Assembly (NCBI GenBank): GCA_029569255.1
Contig: JAKQUO010000023.1
Coordinates: 1 to 64,000, forward strand
DNA: 64,000 nt
Reading direction: 5' to 3'
Source of the DNA: Acidobacteriota bacterium
GTDB lineage: Bacteria > Acidobacteriota > Aminicenantia > Aminicenantales > Saccharicenantaceae
The notes beneath the pieces were generated by a model. The model was not told where the DNA came from. It searched no databases and saw only the letters and a program-made list of their open reading frames with translations. Each line of letters starts with the position of its first letter. The stretch's first letter is position 1. Positions 60,288 through 64,000 of the stretch are shown piece by piece. Made by a program: the position numbers and the translations under genes.

Positions 60288-61299
60288 AGATATCCTTCGC
60301 GGTTTCGATGTTGCGGTCGCTCCCCGAGGCCATGAGATCGGCGTAGATCAGAAAGGGATGGACGAGTTCCTCTGAGGCCTTCTTCACGTCCGCCGGCCAA
60401 AAGCGCTCAAGGATCTCGACGTTCCCGTTCTTGTCCAGGGCGAGCTTGTTGCTCATCAGGAAATCGTTCAGCCGCGGAGCCGAGAGATAAACGGTGACGA
60501 GTTGGGGAAACAGGTAGTTCGTAAAGCGGGACGCTGCGATCTCGCCCCCCCATTGGGCCCAGTTCGGCTCCAAAGCAAGGTCGTGCCACCAACCGTGTTC
60601 GCCTCGATACCTTCCTAAGAAGATCTTTGGACGCAGCTGCTCCGGATAGGCCGTGACCCAGCTTTCGAAAAGTTCCTTCTTACGAATAAGCCGGCGGGTT
60701 CCTCTTCCGTCTTCAATCAGGTAGAGACGGGACTTAAGCTCGTCCATGATGACGGCCGCGGTCCCCAAGGAGACGCCGCTTCCAGTAGCGATTTCGCGAA
60801 AGGATCCGAAAACAAGGTCGGGCTGAGATAAGAGAGCGAAAACAACCTTGAGCCCCGAGGCTCTGAAAAGACGGGGTGACGCGAGTGAGACCCTGGATTT
60901 CGGCGGATTTCCCTTCGAGATGATCTTCAAAAAGCCCAAATTGATGAATGCGTTCCCGGCGGCATCGATGAACTCCAAGCCGTCCTTGATGAGCTGCTCG
61001 GCCATTTCAGGATTGGCGTAGTCGGTCACCAATAGCATAGGACGTCCGACAGCGCGCTCCTGCATCAAGAGAAGGTGCCTGAGGGCATGGGAGATCCTCG
61101 ACTTAACCGCTACCGTGTAGGATGCCCTTTTTTTACCCGAGATGAGGTTCATACGGGCATCGTGCCGGCGTTCGCTAACTGTGGGCTCCGGCCATTCTGG
61201 GACCATCTCCAGCCCCTTGAGCCCCTTGAATCGCTGGTTGAATGCGCGGGCAGCTTCTTCAAGGAGCTTGGGTCTTGCGTCTCTCTGTGGAGTTTTCAT
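60250..61299 (-). CDS. AbiEi-like type IV antitoxin / transcriptional repressor
   Basis: This 349-residue protein resembles AbiEi-type antitoxins: an N-terminal region with RISHALRHLLLMQE and a nuclease-like LLVTDYANPEMAEQL. A winged helix lies near 165-215 (REIATGSGVSLGTAAVIMDEL), and a C-terminal part (WGGEIAASRFTNYLFPQLVTVYLS) is of unknown fold. It overlaps the toxin gene by 38 bases. AbiEi proteins repress their own operon by binding inverted repeats; a large palindrome lies just before this gene. The start ATG at 61299 has no clear ribosome-binding site. Confidence 0.78.
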   Translation of the reverse strand: MKTPQRDARPKLLEEAARAFNQRFKGLKGLEMVPEWPEPTVSERRHDARMNLISGKKRASYTVAVKSRISHALRHLLLMQERAVGRPMLLVTDYANPEMAEQLIKDGLEFIDAAGNAFINLGFLKIISKGNPPKSRVSLASPRLFRASGLKVVFALLSQPDLVFGSFREIATGSGVSLGTAAVIMDELKSRLYLIEDGRGTRRLIRKKELFESWVTAYPEQLRPKIFLGRYRGEHGWWHDLALEPNWAQWGGEIAASRFTNYLFPQLVTVYLSAPRLNDFLMSNKLALDKNGNVEILERFWPADVKKASEELVHPFLIYADLMASGSDRNIETAKDIYDRHIARHLRED

Positions 61300-61306
61300 G
61301 AGTTTC

Positions 61307-61357
61307 GTTCAGAATAATTGTATGTTCAACGATGATGAACATAACAATATACTGAAC
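61307..61357. promoter_or_regulatory. 51-base near-palindromic operator of the AbiE-like pair
   Basis: Outer arms GTTCAG (61307-61312) and CTGAAC (61352-61357) and inner arms ATGTTCA and TGAACAT (61322-61342 region, 7-base spacer) lie symmetric about the same centre. It covers the -10 box and the presumed start of transcription of the antitoxin gene, so it fits an autoregulatory operator. Confidence 0.75.
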
Positions 61358-61366
61358 ATTTGTCAA
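61338..61366 (-). promoter_or_regulatory. Promoter of the AbiE-like pair
   Basis: On the minus strand TTGACA (61361-61366) and TATGTT (61338-61343) are 17 bases apart and overlap the palindrome. Confidence 0.7.
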
Positions 61367-61427
61367 GTTTTTCTTTTTGTTACCTCGCCGGGTTCATCCT
61401 TCCTTGCTCTTGCAAACATATTGTAAA

Positions 61428-62357
61428 TCAATACGTTGGAGAGGAAACAGTCCTGACTGCGCGCTCGAGTTCTTCGACCAGGGCCGGCAGGTCCGTCAGG
61501 CGTGCCCGGAAAACATGGAGAAGCGCGCGGTAGTACCAGAGCTGACGTTCGCGCGGGGCGTTGAATCGTTCCCAGACAGACGGCCCGTATCGGCGAAGGT
61601 CGGCGGCGATGGCCCTAGCGTTGTGGAGCTTGTCGGCCGCCGAAACGAGGAGGACGGACCGGTCGGCCGTCTCCATGCGCTTGACATAGGCCGTCTTGCG
61701 CTCCTCCCAAGGGGGCTTGGGGAACTTGTCCGTATCGCTGCACGCCTCGACGATCCGCAGGACCTCGGGGCCGAAGAGCCCGACGATGGCCCTTGCCCTG
61801 TCCTTGCCCTTGATGTCCTCGATCGCGTCGTGGAGGAGCGCCGCGATGGCCTCGTCCTCGTTCGCCCCGTTCTCGAGGGCGATGGCGCAGGTCGCCAGGA
61901 GATGCGAGATGTAGGGGACGTCAGTGCCTTTCCGCTTCCTGGCCGCGAACATGACGGCCGCCGCCTCGAGCGCGTCGACGAACCTGCCGCTCAGGCGCCA
62001 GGGCTTGTCCGGCCAGGGGAATGACTGGTGCTTGGTGATGCTCTCGGTTTTCGGCAACCTGTCCTCTTTCTCACGGCGGTGGTAGGCGTCGGCCTCGGGA
62101 CAGCGGTTGATGATGTCGTCCATGTGCCAGTATGTGTGTCCGCCGAAATCGAAATAGGCTCGTTTCGTCGAGTAGTAATGCGACTGATAGCCATGCTTGT
62201 CGATGTGCGCCGCCAGCTCGTCGAAGAGGGCCGCATCGACCTTCTCTCGGACGATGTATTCGTGCGGCCAATTCCTGGCGTAGGTCTTGGCGAACGTCCA
62301 GGGCGTTTCCGCGATGAAGCCCGCGAGCCGCTCGGAGAGCCGGTTCTCTTCGCCCAT
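61428..62357 (-). CDS. HD-domain (p)ppGpp hydrolase-like protein with extra N-terminal domain
   Basis: This 309-residue protein has a C-terminal HD domain similar to Mesh1/SpoT hydrolases: VPYISHLLATCAIALE, AALLHDAIEDIKG (HD) and LLVSAADKLHNARAIAADL. No synthetase domain is present. The first 95 residues form a small separate module (FAKTYARNWPHEYIVREKVD, AYFDFGGHTYWHMDDIINRC) that I have seen only as a domain of unknown role. It may add a binding partner or localise the enzyme. A GGAGGG ribosome-binding site precedes the start. Position next to the AbiE pair is likely incidental. Confidence 0.8.
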   Translation of the reverse strand: MGEENRLSERLAGFIAETPWTFAKTYARNWPHEYIVREKVDAALFDELAAHIDKHGYQSHYYSTKRAYFDFGGHTYWHMDDIINRCPEADAYHRREKEDRLPKTESITKHQSFPWPDKPWRLSGRFVDALEAAAVMFAARKRKGTDVPYISHLLATCAIALENGANEDEAIAALLHDAIEDIKGKDRARAIVGLFGPEVLRIVEACSDTDKFPKPPWEERKTAYVKRMETADRSVLLVSAADKLHNARAIAADLRRYGPSVWERFNAPRERQLWYYRALLHVFRARLTDLPALVEELERAVRTVSSPTY

Positions 62358-62443
62358 GGTTACCCTCCATCTTTCGCTTTTCTAACAGAAACAGCCCGGC
62401 TGATTCAAGACGGCATTGTCCAGGCACGGGGGCGCTGCGCAGG

Positions 62444-63610
62444 TCATTCGGCGGCGGCGCCGACCCCGTTCCGGACGCCGGGCGAAGTCGCGCTCTCCGG
62501 GCGTGCGGACCTTTTTCCTGGCCGGTTCTGTCGGTAGTAGCGCCTCACATAGAAGTAGAGCGGATAACTGATCGCGAGAGTGACCACATATCCGGCCAGT
62601 TCGCCGACCGCCCCCGTCTCGGTGACCCAGACGAGAATGAGGAACAGCGTGAAAACCGACACGATGAGAGATATCAGCCAAACGGTGAGAGCCATGTAGG
62701 CCATGACCGGATTGGCCCGCACGGCTGGCTCGGCCAGCTTCGCTTTCAGACGTTTCCGGCTCTTCTTGAGGAACTCCGCGGCCTTCCATCCGAGGAATGC
62801 CAGGATCAGGATCGACGCGCCCTTGAGGTAGAGGGAGAAAAGCGAGGTCCCGAGGTCGAACACGCCCCCGAAAACTCGGGAAAAGAAGCCCGAGACGTTT
62901 TTCCATTGCCTGGCCCAGAACCGGCTCTTGCCGGCCCAGGGAAGCGATCTCGGTGCGTCCGGTTTATTCAGGAATTTCTCGATGACCGACGGCGTGATGG
63001 CGTACCCCATGTTACTGATGCCGGACCGATTATAAGACCCGGTATTGACGCCGAGGACCCGTCCCTCCATATCGAGGATCGGACTGCCGCTATGGCCGCC
63101 GTGGCTCGGGGCCGAATGAATGATCTCCCCGTCCAGACAGGCCCGCACGATCCCTTCCGAGGCGAGAGGCACGCCCTCGTAGTCGTTGCCGTACACGACC
63201 ACGGCCTGCCCGATCTCGATTTGGATGGCGGGATCGACCGGCAGGGGAGGGGCGTCGATGCGCTCGACCCGCAGCAGCGCGAGATCGGTGTCTTCGTCGC
63301 ATTTGAGGATCGTCGGCTGAGGATCGAACCACACTCTTGGCGAGTTCAGGACGACTTGCAGGGAATAGAACTCGTCGACCACGTGGGCGTTGGTCAGGAC
63401 CAGGTGCGGCGCGATGAAGAAGCCGGTTCCCTGGGCGACCCGGTCTCCGGCCTTATCGAAGACCTCGATCCGGACGACCGACGGCGCGGCCTTCTTGACG
63501 ACATCCCGGACCGTGAGCTCGTCGGCCGCGCAGTCCCCGCGGGCCGCAGTTCCCAACGCGACGGATAAGACGGCAGCGGCGAGAGAGAAGAGAGTTCGCT
63601 TCGTGTTCAT
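62444..63610 (-). CDS. Trypsin-like serine protease with C-terminal membrane helices
   Basis: This 388-residue protein begins with a signal peptide (ending TAARG). The protease domain (about residues 30-215) carries the triad: His in LVLTNAHVVDEF, Asp in DEDTDLALLRV and Ser in GGHSGSPILDMEG. No PDZ domain follows. Instead come three hydrophobic helices (about 245-365; LYLKGASILILAFLGW, MALTVWLISLIVSVF and TGAVGELAGYVVTLAISYPL) and a basic tail. The protease faces the periplasm and is anchored from the C-terminal side. I chose the Met at 63610 because the signal peptide starts there; 63661 adds 17 residues. Confidence 0.85.
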   Translation of the reverse strand: MNTKRTLFSLAAAVLSVALGTAARGDCAADELTVRDVVKKAAPSVVRIEVFDKAGDRVAQGTGFFIAPHLVLTNAHVVDEFYSLQVVLNSPRVWFDPQPTILKCDEDTDLALLRVERIDAPPLPVDPAIQIEIGQAVVVYGNDYEGVPLASEGIVRACLDGEIIHSAPSHGGHSGSPILDMEGRVLGVNTGSYNRSGISNMGYAITPSVIEKFLNKPDAPRSLPWAGKSRFWARQWKNVSGFFSRVFGGVFDLGTSLFSLYLKGASILILAFLGWKAAEFLKKSRKRLKAKLAEPAVRANPVMAYMALTVWLISLIVSVFTLFLILVWVTETGAVGELAGYVVTLAISYPLYFYVRRYYRQNRPGKRSARPESATSPGVRNGVGAAAE

Positions 63611-63752
63611 CTCGAGCCCATCAATACGTTGTGGAAACCCACCGGCCTTTCCGCCGGCCATTCCTCAGTGTATTCCCGTGTTTCCCGTCCGGAATCGCCT
63701 CGGGAGGTGATTCGGAGGGGGAAATGACCGGCCCGAGGCGGGGCCCTCCGGC

Positions 63753-64000
63753 TCAGTTCACAGGCGGCAAGTCATGGCAGCGATGGTTCAGCCCGCAGAA
63801 CCCCGGCGTGTGCCAGATAAGCCCGTCCTCCCCGAAGTAGTTCGCGTTGAGCTTGTATGTGTCCAGGGGCTGCCCGCACCGGGCACAGAGGTTATCGTTC
63901 TCGCAGCGGCACAGGACGGTCATGACCTTGTTCTTGAAGATCGGATTGGGATCGAGGCACACCCCCCGCCAGCCGCCGCAGACCTCGCAGAAGACGAGAC
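63753..64000 (-). CDS. Zinc-ribbon protein, 5' end cut by window edge
   Basis: The frame is open to the window end on the minus strand, so the true start is outside. The visible 82 residues contain several Cys pairs: FCEVCGGWRGVC, VLCRCENDNLCARCGQPL and a late GFCGLNHRCHDL. These suggest two or more zinc sites. The GTG at 63962 is not a likely start because the first CxxC lies upstream of it. Similar proteins are often called hypothetical zinc-ribbon proteins; no function can be given. Confidence 0.6.
   Translation of the reverse strand, partial: LVFCEVCGGWRGVCLDPNPIFKNKVMTVLCRCENDNLCARCGQPLDTYKLNANYFGEDGLIWHTPGFCGLNHRCHDLPPVN

Overview
The window is a very GC-rich bacterial chromosome segment with tightly packed operons, many ATGA start/stop overlaps and heavy use of GCC/GTC/CTC codons. 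Gene content suggests an anaerobic, peptide- and sugar-using member of the Acidobacteriota, most like Candidatus Aminicenantes. The clues are glutamate fermentation through 3-methylaspartate, secreted M3 and M14 peptidases, TLC/NTT-type translocases with HEAT repeats, NamZ and DUF4861. This placement is inference from gene content; no rRNA or other marker gene lies in the window.

Layout. 1-0.3 kb: the end of an IS630-type element and a small tautomerase. 0.6-5.7 kb: a partner-switching module (STAS protein, FHA-GAF-PP2C phosphatase, RsbW-like kinase) that includes an NTT-HEAT membrane protein. 5.7-10.8 kb: a minus-strand operon of three exported proteins sharing a PI3/4-kinase-like fold, one fused to a PPP-type phosphatase, together with a second NTT-like translocase. 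10.9-15.1 kb: NamZ muramidase, a URO-D-like protein and a TlpA / CxxC peptide / 4Fe-4S membrane protein cluster. 15.2-19.8 kb: a 1531-residue AMP-ligase / kinase-like / GNAT protein, divergent from the next operon. 19.9-29.8 kb: a GntR-regulated methylaspartate operon (glmS, glmL, glmE, mal, AtuA-like, DUF4387, P-loop/AlaRS-like, fumarase/mesaconase).

29.8-36.6 kb is mainly minus strand: DsbD N-domain, tandem Usp, then DUF4861-ROK-PIG-L-NagB and YitT. 36.9-40.5 kb: KDG kinase, KDPG aldolase, an MFS transporter and a nitroreductase. 40.7-51.9 kb: M14 and M3 peptidases, MetK, a Rnk/GreA-like factor and a zinc-ribbon Ser/Thr kinase with TPRs. 52-61.4 kb is an accessory region with lower GC between genes. 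It holds a collapsed vapBC locus, a CFI-box propeller protein, a DUF169 gene with an internal amber codon, an ADP-ribosylglycohydrolase, a GIY-YIG protein, an intact RHH/PIN pair, and an AbiE-type pair whose toxin has an in-frame stop. 61.4-64 kb: an HD hydrolase, a membrane serine protease and a zinc-ribbon protein cut by the window edge.

Two families of interspersed palindromic repeats are present: paired GGGACATGT/ACGTGTCCC hairpins (400-550, 36851-36877, 58224-58366) and GGGGTCAAACC-type inverted repeats (39859-39933, 46701-46832). The most promising undescribed system is the exported-kinase / NTT / phosphatase operon at 5740-10820. The uncharacterised accessory genes of the methylaspartate operon and the giant ligase-kinase-acetyltransferase come next.
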